Source of the DNA: Bacteroidetes bacterium UBA7674
GTDB lineage: Bacteria; Bacteroidota; Bacteroidia; Chitinophagales; Chitinophagaceae
Length of the DNA stretch: 64,000 nt
Assembly (NCBI GenBank): GCA_002483105.1
Contig: DLHG01000009.1
Location: 13,576 to 77,575 of the forward strand
Reading direction: 5' to 3'
Shown here: positions 44,893 through 52,698 of the stretch, one piece after another
How the letters are laid out: each line of letters begins with the position of its first letter
Numbering within the stretch: position 1 is the first letter of the stretch
Made by a program: the position numbers and the translations under genes
Notes under the pieces: generated by a model
What the model saw: the letters and a program-made list of their open reading frames with translations, nothing else
The model's database searches: none
What the model was told of the DNA's origin: nothing

Positions 44893-45579
44893 TTAAAATA
44901 TTTCAGAGACTGACTGTGTGTAGCGTATGGTTGTATGCTTCAGTACCTCACCAGATATTGCGTTTAATATTACAATGTCTTTTTGGGGCTCATACTCGTG
45001 GTTGAAATTTTTCTCTTCCCATAGCAGACTCTGTACTATCCAGACAAATTGTCCGGATGATGGAATATATTCCAGTGCAGCATAGGCGGGGCTGATGCCT
45101 GTTTTTAGATTAGCTTGTGTAGCTTTTTGTAAAGCATCCGCATTGGTAAGGAAATTACATGCTTCATGCAAAATAGCCATCTGTGGAATAAAGCTTATAT
45201 CCGGGTCAGCGCTCAAACTGAAAAGGCTATCGTGTTTTTGTAATACCAGGTTTATGGTACCACTTACCGTATCATATGCGGCACATTCACCATAGGGCAT
45301 GATAAACGCGTAACTGATACCGGCCGATGTAAACCGGCTGTTTATTTCTTCTTCTTCTGCAAAGGGAACAAAGGTTTGTTTGTCGCCTTTCTGCCATATG
45401 TAATATGAGCTATTATCCCATTTGCAATATTGAAACAAAGTGTCGCCTATCTTGCTGCGCAACAGGCTATCAGATATGGTCATGATCTCCCTTGCAGTAT
45501 AGACATGCTTTTTTTTGCCTGTTGCTATTACAGGAAGCAGGAAAAGAGGAAGTAAAATTATTTGGCCGAAGCGTTTCAT
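44893..45579 (-). CDS. Exported protein of unknown function
   Basis: 228 residues with an N-terminal signal (KRFGQIILLPLFLLPVIATG) and a mostly alpha/beta mature part. The C-terminal third, DIVILNAISGEVLKHT, resembles the end of PepSY-like or similar small periplasmic domains, but the match is weak. No motif identifies a role. It stands alone between two large T9SS genes. Confidence 0.7.
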   Translation of the reverse strand: MKRFGQIILLPLFLLPVIATGKKKHVYTAREIMTISDSLLRSKIGDTLFQYCKWDNSSYYIWQKGDKQTFVPFAEEEEINSRFTSAGISYAFIMPYGECAAYDTVSGTINLVLQKHDSLFSLSADPDISFIPQMAILHEACNFLTNADALQKATQANLKTGISPAYAALEYIPSSGQFVWIVQSLLWEEKNFNHEYEPQKDIVILNAISGEVLKHTTIRYTQSVSEIF

Positions 45580-45631
45580 TTGAGGGCTGAAAATACAAAT
45601 AATTGCTAAGAGCCCGAATATTATAAATATA

Positions 45632-45667
45632 AAAGAGCCGCTCCTGTTGCATATGGAGCGGCTCTTT
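45632..45667. terminator. Terminator after the Omp28-like T9SS gene
   Basis: 13-base arms (45632-45644 and 45655-45667) pair perfectly around tgttgcatat, with A and T runs at the ends. It follows the leftward gene ending at 45689. Confidence 0.85.
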
Positions 45668-45688
45668 AAGTATGATCGCTAAAAAAGA

Positions 45689-47605
45689 TTATTTCACTAC
45701 AGTAAGACGCTCTTTAAGAGAACCTTTTTCTGTTTGTACTGTAACATTGTAAAGTCCGGCAGCAAAGTTAATTGTAGATATTGTCAGGTCACGACGGCCT
45801 GTACCTACAGCTTCTGTGTGCGTATATACTACACGTCCTAATGCATCTGTGATGTTTACGTGTACATCACCCGCAGTTTGCATATCAATACCTATTACAG
45901 TATAGTCTGAAGCGGGGTTAGGGAATATCATCACCTTGGTATCATTAGCTATATTAGCTACGTCTGCGGGCCATGCAGCGGGTATTGACTTAGATTGCAA
46001 CACTTCGCCGGTTGTATTGTCCTGAACAAAAGCGACCAGGTCAGAGCTGATTGGCGTTACGAAGAAGTCAAGACTATTTTGCAGAGGTGCAGGATTCACC
46101 AGGAATGGTTGTGCATTCCAGTTATTGACGATGGGGGTGCCTGAAGTAAATGTTGTCATTGCAGTACCGCCTCCGTTAGGGAACATACGGCGCATTACGT
46201 ATACGAAGTCGTATTGGCCAACAGTTGTAGTAGCATCTTGCAGATGGTATGATTTCTGGACGGCTGCAACATGCAGAGAGTAGTTGCCACCTGTAAGTGT
46301 AAAGTAAGGGGTAACGCTTACAGAAACATTAACTGTATTGCTGTTTATTATATAGCTACCGGAGATGTTCATATACGCAGGGGCTACTTTAGAATTAGCT
46401 ATTTCAGTGGTAAGGGTTGCCTGGCTGCTTCCTGTACCCGGCATACCATTAGTATAATGGTCTGGTATACCACTAACGCCATAGAATGTCTTACGCGCAT
46501 CGCCATGTGCATTGTAGGCTCTGTCAGTACCCGGAGAAGGCCAGTTCATTTGATATTTGATCAGGTTGAAATTAGACGTAGGGTTATTGGCATTTTGCGC
46601 AACTGCCAAAGGATCAAATACAAGATTGAATGATTGGCACGGAGGACAAGTAGAAGAAGAGAATTCTTCTATAAGGCCGGCACGTTGTACTGTTTGCGTG
46701 GCTACCGCGAAAGTAGTGTTCAATGTATTGTTATTAGTTACAGGGTCAGTTACTGTATTTACCAGTGTTATTGCCACTGCAATAGTGTGAGGGCCTGCAG
46801 CAGGATTCACTATTTGCTGAGTGAAAGTAAGTGTTGAAGTGCTGTACGGTGAGATGTTCAGGCCTGTAAAGTTTTGAGATACAGGTGTACCGCCATCTAA
46901 GGTGTAAGTCATCGTCATTGATGTGATGTTTTGCGCACCATTGTTCTTAACGTCAACTTTTACACTGTTCGTTGATGTAGGGCCATTCAGCTTAGGAAAT
47001 GTAATACTCATCGCTGCAGCATCAAGCAAGTTAGCAGGTATTTGACCTTGCACATTATCCAGCCTCAACGTTCCTTTATTTGTACTATGGTTGCGGAATG
47101 CTACTCTTATATTCTGGCCATTATAAGCACCCAGTGCAACACCATGAGTAGTATAGACCAATAATGGACCTACAGGTGCCTGGTATTCCAGATTAGTAAA
47201 AGAAGGAACAGTAGTGCCCGCCGTAGGAGATACCCATACTTCTATTGAATCGGTTACGTTCGCTATACCAGCGGCATCTTCCCATGTTAAGACCATATTA
47301 GGGTCATTAACAGTGAAATTCGGTGAAAGCAACCAGCGGTCAGCTGTGCCGGCAGGAGTAAACATAGACGTCGTCAGCATACAAGAATCGGAGCCTGCAG
47401 TACGTGTACGCAGCATCCATGCATTGTTAGTAAGTTGATTCACGATCCATCCATTCAGGCCTGTACCCGGTGTATTGTTGTCCACCTTTATCATAGACCA
47501 TCCCGCAGGTAAAGTAGCTGAGTTGAAATTTTGAAGAGGAAATTGCGCGGTAGCTTCACCAAATGTGAATGTGCCTAATGCCGCCAGGAGTATTAGTTTT
47601 TTCAT
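45689..47605 (-). CDS. Secreted Omp28-like protein with T9SS sorting domain
   Basis: 638 residues. A signal peptide ends at ATAQF. Residues about 22-185 form a jelly-roll choice-of-anchor J-type domain (FNSATLPAGWSMIKVDNN, LSPNFTVNDPNMVLTWED, VAFRNHSTNKGTLRLDNV). A CARDB-like Ig domain follows (about 195-300). Next is a thioredoxin-like Omp28 region starting EEFSSSTCPPCQSFN with the CxxC pair, and then a T9SS type A domain (MIFPNPASDYTVIG, GLYNVTVQTEKG). It is an outer-surface protein, possibly redox-active through the CxxC, but activity is not shown. Confidence 0.9.
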   Translation of the reverse strand: MKKLILLAALGTFTFGEATAQFPLQNFNSATLPAGWSMIKVDNNTPGTGLNGWIVNQLTNNAWMLRTRTAGSDSCMLTTSMFTPAGTADRWLLSPNFTVNDPNMVLTWEDAAGIANVTDSIEVWVSPTAGTTVPSFTNLEYQAPVGPLLVYTTHGVALGAYNGQNIRVAFRNHSTNKGTLRLDNVQGQIPANLLDAAAMSITFPKLNGPTSTNSVKVDVKNNGAQNITSMTMTYTLDGGTPVSQNFTGLNISPYSTSTLTFTQQIVNPAAGPHTIAVAITLVNTVTDPVTNNNTLNTTFAVATQTVQRAGLIEEFSSSTCPPCQSFNLVFDPLAVAQNANNPTSNFNLIKYQMNWPSPGTDRAYNAHGDARKTFYGVSGIPDHYTNGMPGTGSSQATLTTEIANSKVAPAYMNISGSYIINSNTVNVSVSVTPYFTLTGGNYSLHVAAVQKSYHLQDATTTVGQYDFVYVMRRMFPNGGGTAMTTFTSGTPIVNNWNAQPFLVNPAPLQNSLDFFVTPISSDLVAFVQDNTTGEVLQSKSIPAAWPADVANIANDTKVMIFPNPASDYTVIGIDMQTAGDVHVNITDALGRVVYTHTEAVGTGRRDLTISTINFAAGLYNVTVQTEKGSLKERLTVVK

Positions 47606-47827
47606 TTGAACAATTTTTTGATTTTTTATATATAGTATAGATATAGCAAATTAGCTATTTGTTTAATTAAAACGTTATTTTCAGGAAAAAAAATATTATT
47701 CACCATTTTAAAGTGATTTTTCAGCACAATAATGACCAGGATTTATAAAATAATGTGCTATAGATTCCTCATTTTCTGAGCGTCCGCATTTGTGGTCTAT
47801 AAAATGATTCTCAGCGGGCAATAAAAA

Positions 47828-47853
47828 TCCCCCTCGGTGGTTGCCAAGGGGGA
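47828..47853 (-). terminator. Terminator after pckA
   Basis: Arms tccccct (47828-47834) and aggggga (47847-47853) pair perfectly. On the minus strand the hairpin is followed by tttttat, 33 bases after the pckA stop. Confidence 0.75.
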
Positions 47854-47885
47854 AATATCAATCAGTCTCGCGACCTATAAACTTA

Positions 47886-49499
47886 CTAAGCACTCTGCAT
47901 CACCACCGGTGCTGCGGAGAGTATCTCATCGCTAGCCTGGGATGCATACTTTTCAAAGTTGTTGATGAACAACTGTGCCAGTTCACTTGCTTTTTTGTCA
48001 TAAGCTTCTTTATCAGCCCATGTCTCACGAGGGTTCAATATTTCTGCAGGTACACCCGGGCAAGTCTGTGGTTTCAATACGCCAAAGCTTGTATGAGGTA
48101 TATATTCAACATTATTCAGCTCGCCGTTCATTGCTGCAGTGATCATTGCGCGCGTATATTTCAGGCTCATACGGCTACCGGTGCCATAAGCGCCACCGCT
48201 CCAGCCTGTGTTGATCAGCCAAACATTAGCGTCTTTATGTTCGTCCAGCTTCTTACCCAGCAGTTCTGCATATTTCGTCGGGTGCAGCGGTAAAAATACG
48301 CGGCCGAAGCAAGCAGAGAATGTTGTTTGTGGTTCTGTTACACCAACTTCGGTGCCTGCAACCTTTGCAGTATAACCGCTGATGAAGTGATACATTGCCT
48401 GTGCCTTCGTTAACTTAGAGATTGGAGGCAGGATACCAAATGCATCACAGGTAAGGAAGAATATGTTTTTAGGGTCGCCACCGTAAGATGGTTCCTTTGC
48501 ATTCGGAATGTGGTGTATCGGATATGCAGCACGAGTGTTCTCTGTGATGCTGCCATCAGTATAATCTACGGTCTTAGTGCCGTCTATGAATTTGATGTTT
48601 TCCAATAGTGCATTTGGCTTTACAGCCGCGAATATCTGTGGCTCTTTTTCAGCGCTCAGGTCTATCACTTTAGCATAGCAACCACCTTCAAAGTTGAAGA
48701 CAGAACCATCGGCCCAGCCGTGTTCGTCATCACCTATCAGTGCGCGGTTAGGGTCAGCACTCAGGGTAGTTTTACCTGTACCGCTCAAGCCGAAGAACAA
48801 TGCAACATCACCATCTTTACCTTCGTTGGCAGAGCAGTGCATGCTCAGTACCTTATGGTCGTGTGGTAATACAAAGTTCAGTACGCCGAAGATACCTTTC
48901 TTCATTTCGCCTGTGTAGGCCGAACCACCTATCAGTATGATCTTACGAGTAAAGTTTACGATCGTGAAGTTTGCCTGGCGGGTACCGTCTATCACAGGGT
49001 CGGCCTGGAAGCCGGGTGCTTGCAATATCAGCCAGTCAGTATTCTGCGTATTGATCTCTTCAGCTGTAGGGCGTAAGAACAGATCGTAGCAGAACAGATT
49101 AGCCCAGGGCGTTTCGTTCACTACGCGCACGTTCAGGCGGTATTTAGGATCAGCACAGGCATACGCATCGCGAACCCATACTTCTTTACCTTCCATGTAT
49201 GCACACACCCTGTCGTACAATTTGTCGAAAGCAGCAGGGTCAAAAGGGATATTTACATCACCCCAATCCACGCTGTCCTGAGTGATAGCATCTTTAACGG
49301 TAAATTTGTCCTTAGGCGAACGGCCGGTGAACTTGCCTGTACTCACACACAAAGCACCTGTATCATTCAGCTCTCCCTGTCCCAGTTCGAGTGTTTTGTT
49401 TACGAGATCTTCAGGTGAGAGATTCCAGTGAGCAATGGCGACATTAAGACCCAGATCTGCTAGATTAGCTGACGGGTTCTTCTTTCCAAATTCCTGCAT
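47886..49499 (-). CDS. pckA: Phosphoenolpyruvate carboxykinase (ATP)
   Basis: 537 residues, the normal length. P-loop GLSGTGKTTLS near 236-246, metal and substrate motifs RSPKDKFTV near 60 and LIGDDEHGW near 255, and the C-terminal WLINTGWSGGAYGTGSR. It converts oxaloacetate and ATP to phosphoenolpyruvate and CO2, the committed step of gluconeogenesis, or runs in reverse during fermentation. Monocistronic, with a candidate promoter element at 49532 and a terminator at 47828. Confidence 0.98.
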   Translation of the reverse strand: MQEFGKKNPSANLADLGLNVAIAHWNLSPEDLVNKTLELGQGELNDTGALCVSTGKFTGRSPKDKFTVKDAITQDSVDWGDVNIPFDPAAFDKLYDRVCAYMEGKEVWVRDAYACADPKYRLNVRVVNETPWANLFCYDLFLRPTAEEINTQNTDWLILQAPGFQADPVIDGTRQANFTIVNFTRKIILIGGSAYTGEMKKGIFGVLNFVLPHDHKVLSMHCSANEGKDGDVALFFGLSGTGKTTLSADPNRALIGDDEHGWADGSVFNFEGGCYAKVIDLSAEKEPQIFAAVKPNALLENIKFIDGTKTVDYTDGSITENTRAAYPIHHIPNAKEPSYGGDPKNIFFLTCDAFGILPPISKLTKAQAMYHFISGYTAKVAGTEVGVTEPQTTFSACFGRVFLPLHPTKYAELLGKKLDEHKDANVWLINTGWSGGAYGTGSRMSLKYTRAMITAAMNGELNNVEYIPHTSFGVLKPQTCPGVPAEILNPRETWADKEAYDKKASELAQLFINNFEKYASQASDEILSAAPVVMQSA

Positions 49500-49531
49500 A
49501 GAAGAATGTTTGTATGAAAAATTTTAGACGG

Positions 49532-49539
49532 CAAAAATA
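49532..49539 (-). promoter_or_regulatory. Candidate -7 promoter element TATTTTTG for pckA
   Basis: Exact TAnnTTTG on the minus strand, 33 bases upstream of the pckA start. Confidence 0.5.
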
Positions 49540-49806
49540 CTACAATAAGCACATAGCAGGTATTAATTTTCGCTTTTTTATACAGTTTTTCGGTTAATTA
49601 TAAACAGAAGAGCAAAGGCTTAATAGTAATATAACATATGTTATGCCTTACTTACATATACTATATTTTGTTATTTTAATCTGTATTGCCTTTAATCTAT
49701 GCCGGTAAAACCTCGGAATTGAAGTGCTTAAAAGCTTCTTTTTGCATTATTTCCGTCTTCTGTAAAAAACTTACCTGCTTAGATTTTTTTCAGAATTTTA
49801 AACCCG

Positions 49807-49814
49807 TATCTTTG
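49807..49814 (+). promoter_or_regulatory. Candidate -7 promoter element TATCTTTG for the atp operon
   Basis: Exact TAnnTTTG followed by CGC, 76 bases ahead of atpB. It is the best promoter candidate for atpBEFHA. Confidence 0.6.
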
Positions 49815-49889
49815 CGCAAAATTTGGCAGGGTATATTATTACAAAGCCGGATATAATCATAGTTTCAAGCATAATTTCAGGGCTATAAA

Positions 49890-51104
49890 ATGAGTTCGAG
49901 ACGTTTCTTTTCTTCATTAGGTTTAGCAATAGCGCTCAGTGTTGGCGTTTCTAATATTGCATTGGCGCAGCACGAAGAGAGTGCTCCTCATTCTGAAGCT
50001 ACAGCTCATGAAGCTGAAGGCCACGGTGAGGCGGCTGAAAGCAAGAAATTCAACGCTTCAGAGGTGATTTTCGGCCACGTGGGTGATTCTCACGAATGGC
50101 ACTTCTTCACTGCCGGACACACACACGCAACTCTTCCGTTGCCCGTTATAGCTTATTCTGAAGCTAAAGGCTTGCAGGTTTTCTCTTCTTCTAAGTTCGG
50201 TCACTTTCACCATGGTGTAGTGGGTGGCAAACCGGGTCAGGTATCAGAAAGCTACGAAGGAATGCACCTGGAAAGGGGCATGACCGAAAAGCTCGTGGCG
50301 GATGACGGTTCTAAAGTGTACGACTTCTCTATTACTAAGAATGTTCTTTCGATGCTTATTTCAGTAGGCCTGTTATTATGGATCATGCTGAGCGTAGCGG
50401 CCAAATACAAGAAGAATGGTGTAATGACTGCTCCGAAAGGTATGCAGAATGCTATGGAGCCTGTCATCAACTTCATTAAAGACGAAGTGGCTAAGCCTAA
50501 CCTTGGTCACAAGTATAAGCGCTACATGCCTTTGCTGTTAACTATATTCTTCTTTATCTGGATCAACAATATGTTAGGTCTGCTTCCGGGCGGTGCTAAC
50601 TTTACAGGCAACGTAGCTGTTACAGCCTGTCTGGCTTTGATATCATTCATAGTGATGATTGCTTCGGCTAACAAGCATTTCTGGGGTCACTTGTTAAATC
50701 CTCCGGGAGTGCCGTTGGGAATCAAGTTCTTACTTGTTCCTATTGAGATCATCTCCCTGTTTATTAAACCAATAGCACTTATAATACGTTTGTTCGCTAA
50801 CATACTGGCGGGCCACATCGTAATACTGAGTGTAATATCAATGATTTTCATTTTCGGTGGATTGAGCAAAGTAGCCGGTTGGGGCTTTGCACCCGTATCC
50901 ATGGCCTTTACTATATTCATGTTCTTCCTGGAGTTGATGGTTGCGGCCATCCAGGCGTTCATCTTCACTAACCTTACTGCGGTATTCGTAGGCCAGGCTA
51001 TCGAAGAAGCACACCACCATGATCATGACGCTGAGGATTATCATCCTGAGCACCCGGTAACAGGTCAGGAGTACAATACTTCTGAGAATGAAATAATAGC
51101 TTAG
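49890..51104 (+). CDS. atpB: F1Fo ATP synthase subunit a
   Basis: 404 residues, far longer than the about 270 of E. coli. It begins with a signal-like segment ending IALAQ, then about 110 residues rich in His, Glu and Ala (HEESAPHSEATAHEAEGHGE) and in HFFTAGHTHATLP. About five to six membrane helices start near residue 150. The essential proton-channel Arg is in LIIRLFANILAGH (near 299). The C-terminus is again His-rich (AHHHDHDAEDYHPEHP). Subunit a forms the half-channels beside the c-ring. First gene of atpBEFHA. Confidence 0.97.
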   Translation: MSSRRFFSSLGLAIALSVGVSNIALAQHEESAPHSEATAHEAEGHGEAAESKKFNASEVIFGHVGDSHEWHFFTAGHTHATLPLPVIAYSEAKGLQVFSSSKFGHFHHGVVGGKPGQVSESYEGMHLERGMTEKLVADDGSKVYDFSITKNVLSMLISVGLLLWIMLSVAAKYKKNGVMTAPKGMQNAMEPVINFIKDEVAKPNLGHKYKRYMPLLLTIFFFIWINNMLGLLPGGANFTGNVAVTACLALISFIVMIASANKHFWGHLLNPPGVPLGIKFLLVPIEIISLFIKPIALIIRLFANILAGHIVILSVISMIFIFGGLSKVAGWGFAPVSMAFTIFMFFLELMVAAIQAFIFTNLTAVFVGQAIEEAHHHDHDAEDYHPEHPVTGQEYNTSENEIIA

Positions 51105-51130
51105 TTTTTTAATTTTTAAATATATATAAC

Positions 51131-51382
51131 ATGTCAGTGTTAAACACAATTATGTTAGCAATTGATGGTACTGCCGCTGCAGGTGGTGCAATCGGTGCGG
51201 GTATCGCAGCACTTGGTGCTGGTGTTGGTATCGGTCAGATCGGTAAGGGTGCTGTTGAGTCTATCGCTCGTCAGCCTGAAGCTTCCGGTGATATCCGTGC
51301 GAACATGATCCTTACAGCAGCCTTCGTTGAGGGTGTTGCGCTGTTCGGCGTTATCGCAGGCCTTCTGGCTATCGTACTCTAA
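51131..51382 (+). CDS. atpE: F1Fo ATP synthase subunit c
   Basis: 83 residues, two hydrophobic helices joined by the polar loop ARQPE (47-50). Glycine-rich helix 1 (GAAIGAG-like repeats) and the ion-carrying Glu67 in AAFVEGVALFG on helix 2. The residues around the Glu lack the Gln and Ser/Thr pattern of Na+-binding rings, so H+ is likely. It forms the rotor ring in multiple copies. An 11-bp inverted repeat follows the gene. Confidence 0.97.
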   Translation: MSVLNTIMLAIDGTAAAGGAIGAGIAALGAGVGIGQIGKGAVESIARQPEASGDIRANMILTAAFVEGVALFGVIAGLLAIVL

Positions 51383-51397
51383 TTGCTGGTACATCTT

Positions 51398-51434
51398 TAA
51401 CTGCATCCAACGCATAGGGCAGCGGATGCAGTTA
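51398..51434 (+). promoter_or_regulatory. Intercistronic hairpin between atpE and atpF
   Basis: Arms taactgcatcc (51398-51408) and ggatgcagtta (51424-51434) are perfectly complementary over 11 bases, with a 15-base loop, followed by ttttaa. It lies inside the operon, where the gap between genes widens to 122 bases. It could stabilise the upstream atpBE part of the message or partly terminate, which would raise subunit c relative to downstream subunits. Neither effect is shown. Confidence 0.65.
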
Positions 51435-51504
51435 TTTTAACCTTCCCTGAAGGAAGCAATTTAAATTAAAGAAGAACTTTTTTAGACTTTATAATTATAA
51501 CAAC

Positions 51505-51999
51505 ATGGATTTGTTAACCCCGGAACTCGGTTTATTTGTCTGGACGCTGATAGCTTTCCTGGCTGTGTTTTTCATCCTGCGTAAATTCGCATGGAAGCCG
51601 ATCCTTAACTCTTTAAGTGAACGTGAAACAGGGATAGCTGAGTCTATAGCTGCTGCTGAGCGTGTAAAGAAAGAAATGGGTCAGATGAAAGCTGAGAATG
51701 AAGCCCTGATGGTTACTGCACGCGAAGAACGTACTGCTATGCTGAAGGAAGCAAAGGAAATGAAAGACCGCATTGTTAACGAAGCTAAAGAACAGGCTAA
51801 AGCTGATGCTAACAAAATAATAGCAGATGCTAACCAGCAAATTCACCAGCAGAAAATGGCAGCGCTTACGGACGTGAAGAACGAGATAGGCAAGCTCTCT
51901 GTAGAAGTAGCTGAAAAGATACTTCGCAAGAACTTGTCTACTACTGAAGACCATGGCCAATATGTAAATATGCTGGCTGAAGAAATTAAGCTCAACTAG
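51505..51999 (+). CDS. atpF: F1Fo ATP synthase subunit b
   Basis: 164 residues. One N-terminal membrane helix (LFVWTLIAFLAVFFILRKF, about 9-27) is followed by WKPILNSLSERE and a long charged coiled coil. It is the peripheral stalk that holds F1 against rotation. Preceded by the intercistronic hairpin and 41 bases before atpH. Confidence 0.96.
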   Translation: MDLLTPELGLFVWTLIAFLAVFFILRKFAWKPILNSLSERETGIAESIAAAERVKKEMGQMKAENEALMVTAREERTAMLKEAKEMKDRIVNEAKEQAKADANKIIADANQQIHQQKMAALTDVKNEIGKLSVEVAEKILRKNLSTTEDHGQYVNMLAEEIKLN

Positions 52000-52012
52000 T
52001 TAGGGCTTTTCG

Positions 52013-52040
52013 ATTTTTGACTTTTGACTTTTGAATTGAT
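52013..52040 (+). repeat. Heptamer array ahead of atpH
   Basis: ATTTTTG, ACTTTTG, ACTTTTG, AATTGAT are four consecutive 7-base units that fill the atpF-atpH spacer up to the atpH ATG. A similar array lies upstream of rpsF at 56382. Confidence 0.7.
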
Positions 52041-52610
52041 ATGCAAAATCCTCGTTTAGCATCGCGCTACGCAAAATCACTGCTTGATCTGGCTGTTGAA
52101 CAAAACAACCTTGATGCAACGCTGACTGACATGAAGTTGCTCGAAGCTATCTGCCAGCAAAATCGTGAGTTCGCTGCTATGCTGCGTAGCCCGGTCATAA
52201 AAGCGGATAAAAAACAAGCTATATTGAAAGCGGTATTGGAAGGTAGACTGTCTAAAATTACAGATGGTTTCATTACGCTTCTGGTAAATAAAGGCCGTGA
52301 AGGTAACCTGCAGGAAATAGCGGGCGCATTTGTGAGCCAATACAACAAGCTCAAAGACATCCGCACCGTTAAGTTGACAACAGCTGCTCCGGTATCTGAT
52401 GTTGTAAGAGATGCTATCAAAGCAAAAGTGGCCAACAGCCTTAATAGCAGCGCTGTTGAAATGAAAACAGCAGTTAATCCTGATCTGATCGGTGGTTTTG
52501 TGCTGGAGGTAGAAGATAAGATGTTTGATGCCAGTATCCGCCGCGATCTGAATGATATCAGGTCTCAGTTCCTGGATAATATCTATGTGAGCAAGATATT
52601 AGCCAACTAG
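52041..52610 (+). CDS. atpH: F1Fo ATP synthase subunit delta
   Basis: 189 residues. The N-terminal helical domain begins NPRLASRYAKSLLDLAVEQ, and the C-terminal segment NPDLIGGFVLEVEDKMFDASIRRDL is the family signature. It joins the peripheral stalk to F1. The stop codon is inside an octamer repeat array. Confidence 0.95.
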   Translation: MQNPRLASRYAKSLLDLAVEQNNLDATLTDMKLLEAICQQNREFAAMLRSPVIKADKKQAILKAVLEGRLSKITDGFITLLVNKGREGNLQEIAGAFVSQYNKLKDIRTVKLTTAAPVSDVVRDAIKAKVANSLNSSAVEMKTAVNPDLIGGFVLEVEDKMFDASIRRDLNDIRSQFLDNIYVSKILAN

Positions 52611-52630
52611 TTGATAGGTTGACTCGTTGA
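52607..52630 (+). repeat. Octamer array at the atpH stop
   Basis: CTAGTTGA, TAGGTTGA and CTCGTTGA are three consecutive 8-base units sharing GTTGA, overlapping the atpH stop codon TAG. Short phased repeats of this sort are seen between Bacteroidota genes. Confidence 0.5.
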
Positions 52631-52698
52631 TAAGTAAGCAAAGTAGTTCTTAATAATTATTAAATAATAACATCCTCTAAAGGGACAAACTAAAATAT

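Larger units (their letters stand above)
49500..49889. other. 390-bp divergent spacer between pckA and atpB
   Basis: No gene is seen. The spacer is A/T-rich and holds two candidate Bacteroidota -7 elements, TATTTTTG facing pckA (49532-49539) and TATCTTTG facing atpB (49807-49814). A short palindrome aacatatgtt lies in the middle. The rest shows no recognised structure. Confidence 0.7.

Noticed and set aside
47606..47827. Possible gene or RNA in the spacer before the Omp28-like gene
   Set aside because: Only A/T-rich text with weak short inverted repeats; no start, motif or stable fold seen.
52013..52040. CRISPR-like repeat
   Set aside because: Units are 7 bases without spacers and no cas genes are present.
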